Source: Hemileia vastatrix | Lineage: Eukaryota; Basidiomycota; Pucciniomycetes; Pucciniales; Zaghouaniaceae | Assembly: GCA_030280995.1 (NCBI GenBank) | Contig: JASXTE010000010.1 | Location: forward strand, 23,444,823 to 23,508,822 | Direction: 5' to 3' | DNA length: 64,000 nucleotides | In this document: positions 34,301-44,172 of the stretch, piece by piece | Position numbering within the stretch: position 1 is the stretch's first letter | How the letters are laid out: every line of letters begins with the position of its first letter | Notes under the pieces: generated by a model | Database searches by the model: none | What the model saw: only the letters and a program-made list of their open reading frames with translations | Told to the model about the DNA's origin: nothing | Program-made: the position numbers and the translations under genes

Positions 34301-34567
34301 GGCAGAGGAAGCTTTTTTATTTTGAAGCCTTTTGGAAGACCTTCTTGAGGCACTAGAGGCTTTACTTCCTTCTGTGGTACTGGGGGAAGGGGGTTTGGTT
34401 TGCTTGCATTTCCTGTCATTTCCACATCCTGCAGTATGAGAATTCTTTGTGTTAGCATAAGATTTTTTATGACCAACTTTAGAAGAACTTACAGTGTCAG
34501 CATCATAGTCAATTTCTATCTCATCCACTTGCATGTTATCCATTTTTTCTGTCAAATTGTTGGACAT
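28400..34567 (-). CDS. gag-pol: Ty3 chromovirus Gag-Pol polyprotein (2,055 aa)
   Basis: One open frame encodes all domains without a frameshift. Order: low-complexity Ser/Pro/Gln N-terminus; a predicted coiled coil near residues 340-440; Gag from WPKLDQYPTF; a zinc knuckle CYKCNKPWQKGHVC starting at C775; protease LDSGAGGSV with Asp 888; RT with YIDD at 1243-1246; RNase H with LYTDAS and LECLAV; integrase HHCC, then Asp 1695, Asp 1757 and Glu 1793 (D-35-E); an AT-hook KRRGRPKKN at about 1985; and a chromodomain at about 2000-2050. Chromodomains steer integration to modified histones, and the added AT-hook may help bind AT-rich DNA. The Met at 34567 is the first in frame. This is the only complete element gene in the window. 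Confidence 0.95.
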   Translation of the reverse strand: MSNNLTEKMDNMQVDEIEIDYDADTVSSSKVGHKKSYANTKNSHTAGCGNDRKCKQTKPPSPSTTEGSKASSASRRSSKRLQNKKASSATTNQQPLQSYKRVEDRKYDVQSKGRHIVGSGPRTQEPDSGPGPSSIASQSASISGSTFTATQLNHPKSKYYGSRAMEMGLSNESLPAECATPSSSSAWPIQNTQFPSTSSSLPTKQEKEGPSTIPNPVPGEVSSSAMVSNLVDSHLGMFSNKSSSAGNIIEHGERTVKPVKRQLPVTSSPIDVISKLSFDEPLHLTSTSLINPSLAIKNDSVPPEIYNLIEKTSEEILKDTLDFNIVKDKHVRDVLIHENDRLNNLHLQCRVSSSVQDTAYLKIKETLNIVLSQQKQIRSDHRAISDRNISLHKTLSELKPVIEENYSFKNEIKSLQNELKKLKNDFHALSTKHSVSEDRNVLSLAKVNDQMSEIPRIRNYVSDLQEKFSTLTINNELNEISASKLHKNKGKKPEQSSSFLPHIPTIKQTDNESVKSFATSKKSCDNHAPAVSVNNEISEHLAKLQELLLMNNSNQKVDHPSSQKNWPKLDQYPTFDGDSSSDWQHFIQRIDNLKRSYKLPDEEIVSKLISLFSNVALMWYESVLLDNNHYTWNDWKSLIENQFGGSKFRLAQQRLYENTRYVSSSVEKPIVFLMKITKILRAIDPKMDYDIWRDKILYKLPNSLRDLIVARTEHVRENSSFINICNEVLLNHRYEPKNYLSKSYNDQNKPSIKLPEKSGKPSAPVAPKKYATNTCYKCNKPWQKGHVCDKKIHLVEQNEDTDELELDVNNSSSDCESNISYDNESVKDVLMLEHDVHHLNNISEDCVLNLSSVENAEIIKDITNNSIPISPLKAPVIINGKNVDVVLDSGAGGSVVSEKALASVDKEYLSKLLPITSEKWRGYGSTLFPIGKYKTSVFFKYNGGFVRAICEFVVMKNDNLSNWFIMGNDILTMFGVKLDPANNCFTLGMNGKRKFKISSPKPSGHLLKSCNSLTQCKGRTTTEMDDLLHEINTASFGDHLTNEQKDSIVASITSFPMAFAHGSHVLGIVQEEMKITLSCNLSDIPPSLKKKPYPASPSKRKDIEDNIETLLKMNIIEKVDVTPKYCVISPVLISYEKDKARLCGDYRALNTYTVDDIYPLPRINSIHATLQGAKFISCLDGNKGYHQVPVEKNSQNFLLIATHMGIYKYVRMPFGPKNAPSVFQKVMDNTFHQEIIEGWLMVYIDDIIVFSKTFDEHMIHLNRVFQKMDEINMTLSLKKCKFGFQSLKVLGHVVSGLQICVDHNKVAAIQNVKAPTSVREIQSFLGMCGYYRQYIKNYQVIALPLTKLTRKDVAFLWNDDCQKAFNTLKNCLMSAPILALPDFNKPFVLYTDASFIGLGAALHQKQIINDKSSEVVICYISRTLRNSELKYGATQLECLAVVWALEKLHYYLDDQKFELVTDCSAVKSLLNLKTPNRHMFRWQLAVQEYRGRMTIIHRAGNVHSNVDMLSRLPLPNNDSNPAYVPEDDTVHIHGIFIVDMEEELLQLILDSYDKDSDLNKLVTILNDPKNASIQALIKTLPAKYQNALNKGKFSIEDGYIYYRRKLTNVIVIPPSMKETILKLCHDDILAGHFDLEKTLIRIKNTAWWANMSEDKKLYVESCDSCQKSKRLTGKRAGLLQHIEAPSAPWQIINMDFVTGLPVAGKDSFNSCWVIVDRFTKMCKFIPTHKDVSTKELAFLWWSYMFNIIGFPKAIISDRDPKFTSEFWTSLMDICGCELKLSTAHHPQTDGLAERMIQTLEDMIRRYCAFGLEYKDNDRFTHDWVTLLPGLEFAYNSTVHSVTEKKPFELWLGYVPNTPAQILNNKLPKLELHPGVKSFMQMQQLCRKHAQSCIDKAFEYEKKRWDKSHKEYTFNKGDEVLISTVHFNLQGNHKLKDPFVGPFVVKRMVGDNAVEVVLYSPYDRKHPVFPISLLKPYTSNSDLFPKRRGRPKKNPQEVTETAEIDKILNDRIITSERGTEYLLRYKNKSSEHDAWIPGKEISNLPALLKKYKKKKS

Positions 34568-35266
34568 ACTAGTGGGAAGATTAATATTTTACTTTGTACT
34601 TTATAAAAAATAATCAAAGTTAGTCAATAATTTGCTCCAAATAATAAAAAAAAATTTTTAATTAATTAAATTATAGAAAAATTAACTTTCAATATAAAGT
34701 ATTAATTAAAAATTAATTTTTTTTAAAAAAAAAAAAAATGGATTGCAAGTTTAAATTGGGAATAACAAGTTAGTTAATTCAACCAATTAATTACCAATAT
34801 TAAATATGGCAATATATTGGGACTAAGCACAATGTACTTTTAAGTCAACCAAAAATTAACAATAATTAATAATAAAAAAAATTAAATTAATAATTCAATT
34901 TGTATTAATAATAATGTTAATTCTTCTAGGACTAAGAGGATTTAACACTCTATAATGGTCAACTAGGAAAAAAAAAATTTTTTAAAAATTGAACACTTAC
35001 ACTCAGTGAATCAGCAATTAAGCCACAATCACTGTTATTGCAATAAAAATATAGTATTATGAGTGAGAGGCGCAAAGGTGAACTTACTATAGTGATCGAA
35101 AAATCACTTCAAAATAATATAAAAATTAATATTATATAAACCTAATATGTCGAACCCAAGTTCGAAACACAGTCGCGGCAAAAGTTTCGTTTTGCTAGGT
35201 GGTCCGTGCGTTTTGTCGTTCGTCGCCAGGCTTCGATCGTCGTCGTCGTTTGGAAAGGCCCTCAGT
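34568..35266 (-). other. Inner Ty3 5' leader
   Basis: About 700 bp separates the 5' LTR from the start codon. The LTR-proximal part is CGACGA-rich and GC-rich, then the leader becomes very AT-rich. No standard TGG-starting primer-binding site follows the LTR, so the primer is unknown. The outer element has the equivalent leader at 40186-40866. Confidence 0.6.
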
Positions 35267-36411
35267 TGTCGGCTGGTCGTCTAGAAGAAGGAGAAAAGAG
35301 AATAGGGAATGAGAGGAGGAGCAGGAGGAAAGGAGTATAGGCAATAAAAAAAATAAAATCTAATAAAATTATTTAATTTATTGAGAGAAAGGCAACGACG
35401 AGTGAGCTGAGAAGAAATAACAATTTGGTTTTATAAATATTAATATTATTTAAGTAAGAATTCTGCGCGGCAACCAATATAATTACTATCAGACTTAAAG
35501 CAACCTTTAAATTGTTATATAAAATTTTAATTAGAATTTTATTACTAATAAAAAGAATATAAACGTAATATAAAAATTGTATTTAAATTGTTGAGTGTAT
35601 AATAAGTGATAAGGCTACAGGGGATTATCCAAGGCCCTTTTATAGGCAATGGGTCCTCTGAAGCGCTACTATATCAGTAAATACAATGATTAGAAAGAAA
35701 TAAAACAAATATATCAAAAAGAGTAAATGAAACATAACAATATAGAGAAAAACATGAAACAGTTAATTAAAAGCCCAATTAAGAATCCAATTTCCCCGCC
35801 ATTAATCCCCAAATCAGTAAGTGACAATAGTAAATAACTAAACAAGAGTGGAAACATAGGAACTATGAGAAATATAATTCCCAACAGATGGTCCATCCTG
35901 ATTAGAGAACATTTTAAGTGAAACAAAAATAATTTGACGCAACAAAACAATCAATTAATCTCAATTTAGTTCAAATTAATTTATTTGTTTTTTTCTAACA
36001 CAATTAAGGGTCAAAAGAAGCGTCCTTAATAATTGTTTAGTGTCATATGAGAGGTATTAGTTAATATATAAATTTAAGTAATTAATTTAAATATATTATA
36101 AATCAAATTTACACTTGTAATTATAATATATGTTTTTTTTTTAATTAATCAAATATAAATTTATAATTATTAAATATATAAAAATGCGCCATTACTTTTA
36201 GAATATATTATATTATGCTCAATTTAATTGTATATAAAAATATATATAACCAATAAATTTAATGTAACATTTGTATATAATAAAATTCTTATATAATTTC
36301 ATTATGTAATAAAATATTAAGTTATATTCATTAAATACAAGTTTTACCCACTCTTTAAGGTTTTATAATTTATATATCATTTACTGGACTCCTGGAATAG
36401 CCTGGCTGACA
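35267..36411 (-). repeat. Inner Ty3 element, 5' LTR
   Basis: Same length as, and apparently identical to, the LTR at 27214-28358. It ends against the ATTTC duplication and the interrupted RT gene of the outer element. Confidence 0.95.
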
Positions 36412-36416
36412 ATTTC

Positions 36417-39400
36417 CATCCAGACAACTAATAAATTTTGCACCTTGCAAGGTAGCATGTATTGAATTAATTCTGGGTAAAGGATAAATATCATCAACAG
36501 TATAAGTGCTTAATGCTCTGTAATCTCCACATAATCTAGCTTTATCTTTTTCATAAGAAATCAAGACTGGGGAGATGACACAATATTTGGGGGTGACATC
36601 CACTTTCTCAATGATATTCATTTTTAATAATGTGGCAATATTATCTTCAATATCCTTTCTTTTTGTTGGAGAAGCAGGATATGGTTTTTTCTTAAGACTA
36701 GGAGGAATATCACTCAACTTACAGGATAAGTTAATTTTCATTTCTTCCTGAACACTTCCCAAGACATGAGAACCATGAGCAAAAGCCATAGGGAAAGAGG
36801 TAATTGAGGCAATAATAGAATCCTTTTTTTTACTAGTTAACTGATCACCAAAAGAAGCAGTATTTATTTCATTTAATAAATCATCTATTTCAATTGTTGT
36901 TCTGCCTTTACACTGGATCAGTGAGTTACAAGACTTTAACAGATGCCCAGAAGGTTTTCTAGGGGAGGAAATTTTGAATTTTCTTTTGCCATTCAATCCC
37001 AAGGTGGAGCAATTATTTGCTGGGTCCAATTTCACACCAAACATTGTCAAAATATCATTACCCATAATAAACCAATTGCTTAAATTATCATTTTTCATGA
37101 CAACAAATTCACAAATAGCTCTGACAAAACCACCATTATATTTGAAGAATACAGAGGTTTTGTATTTGCCAATAGGAAATAAGGTAGAACCATACCCTCT
37201 CCATTTTTCAGAAGTTATAGGTAATAATTTACTCAAATAATCCTTTTCTACTGAAGCTAAAGCTCTTTCAGACACTACACTTCCTCCAGCACCAGAGTCA
37301 AGAACTACATCAACATTTTTTCCATTAATGATAACAGGTGCTTTAAAAGGGGATATGGCTATAGAATTGTTAGTAATATCTTTAATTATCTCAGCATTTT
37401 CCACTGAAGATAAATCCAATACACATTCTTCAGGTATATTATCTAAATAATGGACATCCTGTTCCAATATTAAAACATCTTTAACAGAGTCATTGTCATA
37501 GGAGATATTACTTTCACAGTCACTAGAAGAATTATTGACATCAATTTCAGCCTCATCACACTACGCAATATAGGGGGTGGACTTGCTAGCAAGTCCTCAA
37601 CCTGAACTCAGATGGAACTCAGATGGAACTCAGACTGAACTCATACTGAACCCATAATGAACTCTATTTGAACACCCACCTAAAACTGTTCTGCTGAGTG
37701 GTGTTCATCCCTGATTGTATGGTTCCTTTATCAATAGCTCAATGTGTGTTCAATCTATGGTGAGTTTGGGTCCAAGGTTGCGGACTTGCTAGCAAGTCCG
37801 CCCCCCATATTGTGTGGTGTCAGTGTCTTCATTTTGTACAACAAGATAAATTTTCTTGTCACAAACATGACCCTTTTGCCATGGTTTGTTACATTTATAA
37901 CAAGTATTTGTTGCATATTTTTTAGGTGCAACTGGGGCAGAGGGTTTACCAGATTTTTCTGGGGGCTTTGTAGAGGGTTTATTTTGATCATGATAAGATT
38001 TACCAAGGTAATTCTTTGGTTCATATCTATGGTTGAGTAGTACCTCATTACAGATATTAATGAAAGAAGAATTTTCCCTTACATGCTCAGTTCTAGCTAC
38101 AATTAAATCTCTAAGAGAATTTGGTAATTTATACAAGATTTTATCTCTCCAAATATCATAATCCATCTTTGGATAAATTGCTCTCAGGATTTTTGTTACT
38201 TTCATAAGAAAAAAATGGGTTTTTCAACAGAGGAGGATACATATCTAGTATTCTCATACAGTCTTTTCTGAGCCAACCTGAATTTTGAACCACCAAACTG
38301 ATTCTCAATCAAGGATTTCCAATCATTCCATGTATAATGATTGTTATCTAAAAGAACAGATTCATACCACATCAAGGCTACATTGGAAAATAAAGAAATT
38401 AGCTTAGAAACAATTTCCTCATCAGGTAATTTATAAGATCTCTTTAAATTATCAATTCTATGGATAAATTGTTGCCAATCAGAAGAAGAATCACCATCAA
38501 AGGTAGGATATTGGTCCAATTTAGGCCAATTTTTCTGACTACTGGGATGGTCCATTTTTTGGTTTGAATTATTCATCATTAATAATTCCTGAAGTTTAGC
38601 CAGGTGTTCAGAAATTTCATTATTTACAGAAACAGCTGGTACATGACCATCACAAGATTTTTTACTAGTAGCAAAAGATTTTACAGAAACATTGTCAGTT
38701 TGTTTAATGGCTGAAATATGAGGTAGAAAGGAGGAACTCTGTTCAGGTTCTTTTTCTTTATTTTTATGCAGCTTATGGGCAGCATTTTCATTTATACCAT
38801 AATTATTGATGTTTAAGGTTGAAAATTTTTCCTGCAGGTCAGACAAATAGTTTCTTATCCTTGGAATTTCAGACAACTGGTCATTTACTTTTGCAAGAGA
38901 TAAAACATTTCTGTCTTCAGAAACTGTGTGTTTGGCACTCAGTGCATGAAAATCATTTTTTAGCTTTTTAAACTCATTTTGTAGAGATTTAATTTCAATT
39001 TTTAATGAATAATTCTCCTCAATAAGGGGTTTCAATTCACTCAAGGTTTTATGTAGATTGATATTCTTATCTGAGATAGATCTATGGTCACTCCTTATTT
39101 GTTTTTGTTGGCTAAGAACAATATTTAAGGTTTCTTTGATTTTAAAATAAGCTGTATCTTGTACAGAAGAACTTACTTTACAATGCAAGTGCAAATTATT
39201 TAATCTATCACTCTCATGGATTAACACATCTCTTAAATGTTTGTCTTTTACAACATTAAAATCAAGGGTATCTTTCAATATTTCTTCAGAAGTTTTCTCA
39301 ATTAAGGTATAGACTTCAGGGGAAACAGAATCATTCTTAATTGCAAGTGAAGGATTAATTAAAGAAGTAGAATTCAAATGTATAGGCTCATCAAATGATA

Positions 39401-40185
39401 ATTTGCTAATTACATCATTGGGGCTACTCATTAAAGGAAGTTGTCTTTTTAAGGGTTTAACTGTTCTTTCACCAGAATCCACAATATTACCTGAAGAAGC
39501 TTTGTTATTATACATACCAACATGTTTATCAAACAAATTACTCACCATGGTAAGGGAGGAAATTTCCCCTAGTGCCTTCTTTCTTCTGCCTCCCTGATAA
39601 GGATGGGGCTGAGGAGATGGATGGTAGGTTGGTGTCCTGGATGGGCCAGGGTGTTGAGCTGGTTGCTGAACATTCTGTTGGTAATGGCTCATCAAGTAAT
39701 CCCATTTCCACTGTTCCACTTTCAGAGTGCTTTGATTTTGCGTGAAGGATCTGGGTACTTGATTGGGCTGAGGTTCAGGCTGAGGCTGAGAGGCTGGGAA
39801 ATGAGGAGTTTGAGCCTGTTTGGGATTTAACAATTCCTGCATCTGCTTCCAGAGTGTGTCTACCCTTGCCTTGTACTTCATGCTTTCTGCCTTCAGTTAT
39901 TTGATGTGACTGGACAGATTGTTTACCTGTTGGGTTAGAGGTATCTTTTTTATTTTTATACCTTTGAGTTGATTGTCCTGATTTATTAGAGGTTTTACTT
40001 CTTTCAGAGGTGTTTGGTGAGGGGGGTTTTCTACTTCTCTTACCATTTCCATGTCCTGAAAGTTTTTTGTCAGCTGAATAACTTTTGTAAGTTAATTTAG
40101 AAGAACCTACAGATTCAGTGTCATTATCAACTTTAATCTCATCTACATGTAAGTTATCCATGCTGTTAGCCAAACTTCTGGACAT
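36417..40185 (-). pseudogene. gag-pol: Outer Ty3 gag, protease and start of RT (broken)
   Basis: From the Met at 40185 leftwards there are three overlapping frames (39775-40185, 38202-39881, 37789-38205), then, after the MITE, 36417-37558. Gag begins MSRSLANSMDN and includes the coiled-coil and WPKLDQYPTF regions. The zinc knuckle CYKCNKPWQKGHVC is intact, and the protease has VVLDSGAGGS. RT runs to FISCLDGN, where the inner element is inserted. Frame changes at about 39880 and 38204 and the MITE inactivate it. Confidence 0.88.
37559..37819. mobile_element. CACTA-like MITE with palindromic subterminal repeats
   Basis: It starts CACTACGCAATATAGGGGG, and the complement of its right end starts CACCACACAATATGGGGGG. 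Each terminal repeat is about 38 bp and ends in the perfect 18-bp palindrome GGACTTGCTAGCAAGTCC. TCA flanks both ends (37556-37558 and 37820-37822), a 3-bp duplication as in CACTA elements. The interior has several AACTCAGATGG-like repeats and no gene. The related inner element shows the uninterrupted site. Confidence 0.85.
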
Positions 40186-41252
40186 TTAAACTGTTAAAAT
40201 AGAATCAAAATTATTTAATGATTCAAATTGTTATTTCAAAATAAAATTTATTGAATTTTTTTGAAATTTTTTTTTTAATTTTTATCAAAAATCAATTAAT
40301 GAACAAAAATTTAATACAAATAAATGTAATTACAATTATTTATTAAGAATTAACAGTAATTAAAATGGGACCAGCCAATAAAGGTTTAATAAGTCAACCA
40401 AAATAACTAATACCAAAAATTAATATAATGGTAATATTGGGACTAAGTACTGAGTACTATTATGGTCAACCAATAAACAAAAAATAATAATAAAATTAAT
40501 TTAATAATTTATTAAACATTAATTGTCTTCTAGGACTAAGAGTTTTACTCTATCATGGTCAACTAGGAAAAAAAATTAAAAAATAATGAACACTTACACT
40601 CAGTGAATCAGTTATTAAGCCACAAACACTGTTATTGCAGTAAAAATATAATAATATGAGTGAGAGATGCAAAGGTTAACTTCCTATAGTGATCGTAAAA
40701 TCACTTCAAAATAATATATGATTTAATTTAATATAAACCTAAATGATTGAACCCAAGTTCGAAACACGGTTGCGGCAAAAGTTTCTTTTTTGGCTGGGTG
40801 GTCCGTGTGCTATGTCGTTCGTCGCAAGGTGGCGTATCGTCGTCATCGTTTGGAAAGGCTTCCACTTATCGGCTGGTCTTCTAGAAGGAGAAGAAGGAGA
40901 AGGAAGATAGAAAGCAGGAAGGCAAGATAAAATAAAAAGGTAAATTAATAATAATAAAAATATATGTATTTTAAAAGAGAAGGCAACGAGACTTGCTTGG
41001 GAACTTTGACAAATAGTAAGGGTCTTTAAATTATAATATATTTATTTAAGTAAGAATTATTTTCAATGTTCAGTGAACACTATTATTACTAATAGACTTA
41101 TTGCAACCTGTAGTTATTTATATATAATTTTGATTAGAATTTATAGTACTAATAAAAATTATAATAAATGTAATATATTAAAAAAATATGTTTAAATGAT
41201 GAGTGTATAATAAGTGATAGAGCTACAGGAGGTTTCCCAAGGCCCTTATATA

Positions 41253-41952
41253 TGTCAGATTTCAAAACCGTCTTCATAATGCATCATCATCCACATGTCG
41301 TGCCCCCATCAAACATCCACCTTCACACAATTGTCTACACCACAGTGTATTCTCCACCTGTTCTGGACTATTTTCATATACTAATGTACTTAGCATCAAT
41401 TCTTACTGATTATGGGATATATTTTACACAAGATCAATGGAGTTGACATACTTCGGACACACATATATATAGTCACTACTTAGTCCTTGTTCTCCATTGA
41501 TCTCATTATTACTTTTACCATTATTTTATTTCAATCCATTGTTAGTCTTACTTACCAGTAATTCAATACTTTTCCTTATCCTTATTACCATCCCTTGTAT
41601 TGGAATTCTAGGTACTACTTAGTTTCTCTCTACTTGTTATATCTAGTTAATCTTTTTTTTGTTAGGTTGGCACTCTATCTAATGGCACCACTGATTCCTT
41701 AGAATAACTAATTGAGCACAATTGGCTCTTCATTAATGTTAGAATTAAGCATCAATCTCATTATTACTTTTACAATTATTTTATTTCGATCCATTTTTAG
41801 TCTTACTTACCAGTAATTCAATACTTTTCCTTATCCTTATTACCATCCCTTGTATTGGAATTCTAGGTTGGCACTTTATCTAACAGCACCACTGATTCCT
41901 TAAAATAACTAATTGAGCACAATTGGCTCTTCATTAAGTTTTTACATTAACA
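41253..41952 (+). repeat. copia 5' LTR with internal duplication
   Basis: A block starting CATCAATCTCATTATTAC and ending near ATTGAGCACAATTGGC occurs twice, about 200 bp apart. The right LTR has it once. The two copies in this LTR differ at several positions, so the duplication is not very recent. Confidence 0.85.
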
Positions 41953-41977
41953 GATTAAAAGTCTGAAACTCTAAATC

Positions 41978-43492
41978 ATGGACGGATCTTTGAACAACAA
42001 TGTTAATGACATACCCATTCTCTCTAACGATAACTATGCTACATGGAAAGTGAAAATGCTCTTCTTCTTGTCGCAGTTGGAGCTGGATGAAATTGTTGAA
42101 GGCTGTGAGACAAAGCCTGGTGAAAAAGAAACTGAAGCTAAACTGCCATATCTCCTCCGTTGCAAACGTGCCACTAATGTGATTGTACAAAAGCTTGATC
42201 CTACTAACATCACCGCTTTTGTAAAGGCAGAAGATAAATCAAACCCTCGACAATTATGGAAGCGATTAGAGGAGCGCTACTCTGGAGCTCACCCGGCTAC
42301 TGCATCTATGGTGTACACCAGGTTCACCAATCTGGAATGCACTGAAGGAAATCTTCAAGGCTTTGTTACCAAACTTCAAGCATCTGTAAATGCGCTTGCT
42401 CAAGCTGGTGAAAAACTAGAGTCTCCAATTTTCGCATATTCCATCCTACAAAAATTACCATTGTCACTTGAACTACATTGTTCAATGATGATTAACTCTG
42501 CAGACAACTCTGGAAGACCACTTACCATTGACAGTGTCTTGATGAAGCTATCACAACTTGCCAACCAATTAGATAACTCTCAGACCAAACAGAATTCTGC
42601 TTTATTGGCAGCCAAAAAGAACACACCATCATCATCATCAAAGAAACGAGAGTATTGCAGAAATGGGAAACATAATCCAAAAACAACTCACTCCAAAGCC
42701 CAGTGTTGGGCCTTGCACCCTGACCTTTGTCTGCAACAAAAATCCAAAGTGAAAATCACGCCGAGAGATAAGGATGACAATGATGCTACTGAAACAGCTA
42801 ATATCACAGAGGATTTATATTATGTTTATCACATATCATCCGACCTAATCTTTGACTCTGGGGCATCTAGCCATATGTTCAACTCAAAACGGGCATTCAC
42901 CACATTTCAAAAGGCAAAAATACCAGTAAGAATTGGTAATGGTAAAGTCATCTATGGGCAGGGAGTTGGATCTGTCAAATTAATCAACTACGAAAACCGA
43001 CCAATGTTTCTTACTAACTGTCTATACGACCCAGAATTAAGTTGTAACCTCATTGCACTGTCACCACTCACAAATAAAGGCGTGTCTCTCACAGCCAATG
43101 TTGACGGCAAAATAGCATTTAAAGAAGGCAATAAGACTGTCTTAACAGGAGTTAAAAAAGCTGGCTCCAATCTGTTTCACGTAAATGCTTCCTTCGGTGA
43201 GCACATTCAATCTTTATGTCTTGCATCCACAAATTCTGACATATCTTCTTTGCACAATCGTCTTGGTCATGTGAATTACACATATTTAAAAATTCTTCTC
43301 AACAATCTAAACATAAAGTGCACAAATCACAATAAAAATGACATTTGCAAAACATGTGTCAATGCGAAAATGCATAAGCTACCATTTTCTGGTCACTTTC
43401 CAAAGGCTACCAGATGTTTAGAATACGTACACTGTGATTTAGGAGGGAGATTGTTGGAGACAGAAGGGGGCATCATTATTATTTCCAATTAA
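41978..43492 (+). CDS. gag-pol: copia Gag, protease and integrase N-terminus (504 aa)
   Basis: The Met is 25 bp after the 5' LTR. Gag is of the UBN2/DUF4219 type (LSNDNYATWKVKM, later LWKRLEERYSG). A zinc-binding-like CRNGKHNPKTTHSKAQCW replaces a standard knuckle. Protease has LIFDSGASSHMF. The GAG-pre-integrase HHCC region reads LHNRLGHVNY to CKTCVNAKMH. The frame ends at 43492 shortly after HCDLGG, where a run of G at about 43466-43470 coincides with a frame change into the integrase core. Confidence 0.85.
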   Translation: MDGSLNNNVNDIPILSNDNYATWKVKMLFFLSQLELDEIVEGCETKPGEKETEAKLPYLLRCKRATNVIVQKLDPTNITAFVKAEDKSNPRQLWKRLEERYSGAHPATASMVYTRFTNLECTEGNLQGFVTKLQASVNALAQAGEKLESPIFAYSILQKLPLSLELHCSMMINSADNSGRPLTIDSVLMKLSQLANQLDNSQTKQNSALLAAKKNTPSSSSKKREYCRNGKHNPKTTHSKAQCWALHPDLCLQQKSKVKITPRDKDDNDATETANITEDLYYVYHISSDLIFDSGASSHMFNSKRAFTTFQKAKIPVRIGNGKVIYGQGVGSVKLINYENRPMFLTNCLYDPELSCNLIALSPLTNKGVSLTANVDGKIAFKEGNKTVLTGVKKAGSNLFHVNASFGEHIQSLCLASTNSDISSLHNRLGHVNYTYLKILLNNLNIKCTNHNKNDICKTCVNAKMHKLPFSGHFPKATRCLEYVHCDLGGRLLETEGGIIIISN

Positions 43493-44172
43493 CGGATGCG
43501 TATTCATCTTATTGTTTTGTTTATCTACTTAAAGATAAATCAGACACATTCAAAATATTCATGCAATTTAAATCTTATGCTGAAAACTTGACTGGCAAAA
43601 AGATCCTAAATTTATTGTGTGATGGAGGTGGCGAGCTTGTCAATAAAGACTTTGAGGAATTATCATTTTTAAATGGATTTAAAATCATTATCACTTCACC
43701 TTACACTCCGGAACAAAACCCCATTGCTGAGAGGGGAAATCAAACCACTATCAAAATGGCTAAAGCCTTATTGTTTAAATCCTGTTTTCCACTAAGTTAT
43801 TGGGGTGAGGCAGTAATGACTTCTGTCTTCATTGAAAATGGATTACCTACAAAAGCCAATGACCAAATAAAGTCTCCATTCGAAGTTCTTTTTAATCAAA
43901 AACCAAACATCAACCACATCAAAACATTTGGTTGTACAGCTTACTCACTGGTTCACAAGCAAATCAGGGGAGGAAAACTCAATAAGAATTCTGTTAAATG
44001 CTGCTTACTTGGTTTCCATGAGGAACACAAGTCATACCGCTTGTTGAATTTGGAGACCAAGAAGATTGTATATTCTCACAATGTTGTTTTCAATGAAAAC
44101 ACATTCCCAAATCTAAACAATGAGAAAGTACACAACTCTTGGCTAAATTTATCAAGTGATATACTTGCTTAA
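43493..44172 (+). pseudogene. pol: copia integrase core (frame-changed)
   Basis: In the frame open from about 43466 the sequence shows QLTDAYSSYCFVY, then LLCDGGGELVN and SPYTPEQNPIAERGNQT, giving the Asp and Glu of the DDE core. The copia-type ending KTFGCTAYSLVHKQ and KCCLLGFHEEHKSYRL follows. A TAA at 44170-44172 closes this frame; the polyprotein continues in the same frame beyond it (PYEPKKKEQ). Confidence 0.82.

Larger units (their letters stand above)
27214..36411 (-). mobile_element. Inner intact Ty3/gypsy chromovirus (9,198 bp)
   Basis: Both LTRs are 1,145 bp (27214-28358 and 35267-36411) and look identical by eye. ATTTC flanks the element (27209-27213 and 36412-36416). One 2,055-codon frame encodes Gag through chromodomain. 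It lies in the RT gene of an older member of the same family and has the same orientation. Identical LTRs plus an open frame indicate a recent, possibly still active copy. Confidence 0.95.

Noticed and set aside
33886..34476. 196-codon Pro/Gln-rich minus-strand frame overlapping the start of the intact Gag
   Set aside because: It lies in another frame of the low-complexity Gag N-terminus. A related Gln/Pro-rich stretch in the outer copy joins the main Gag frame, so this may reflect an ancestral frame change, but it is not supported as a separate gene.
34568..35266. Host gene promoter in the CGACGA-rich part of the leader
   Set aside because: The position between LTR and gag, repeated in the outer copy, shows it is retrotransposon leader.
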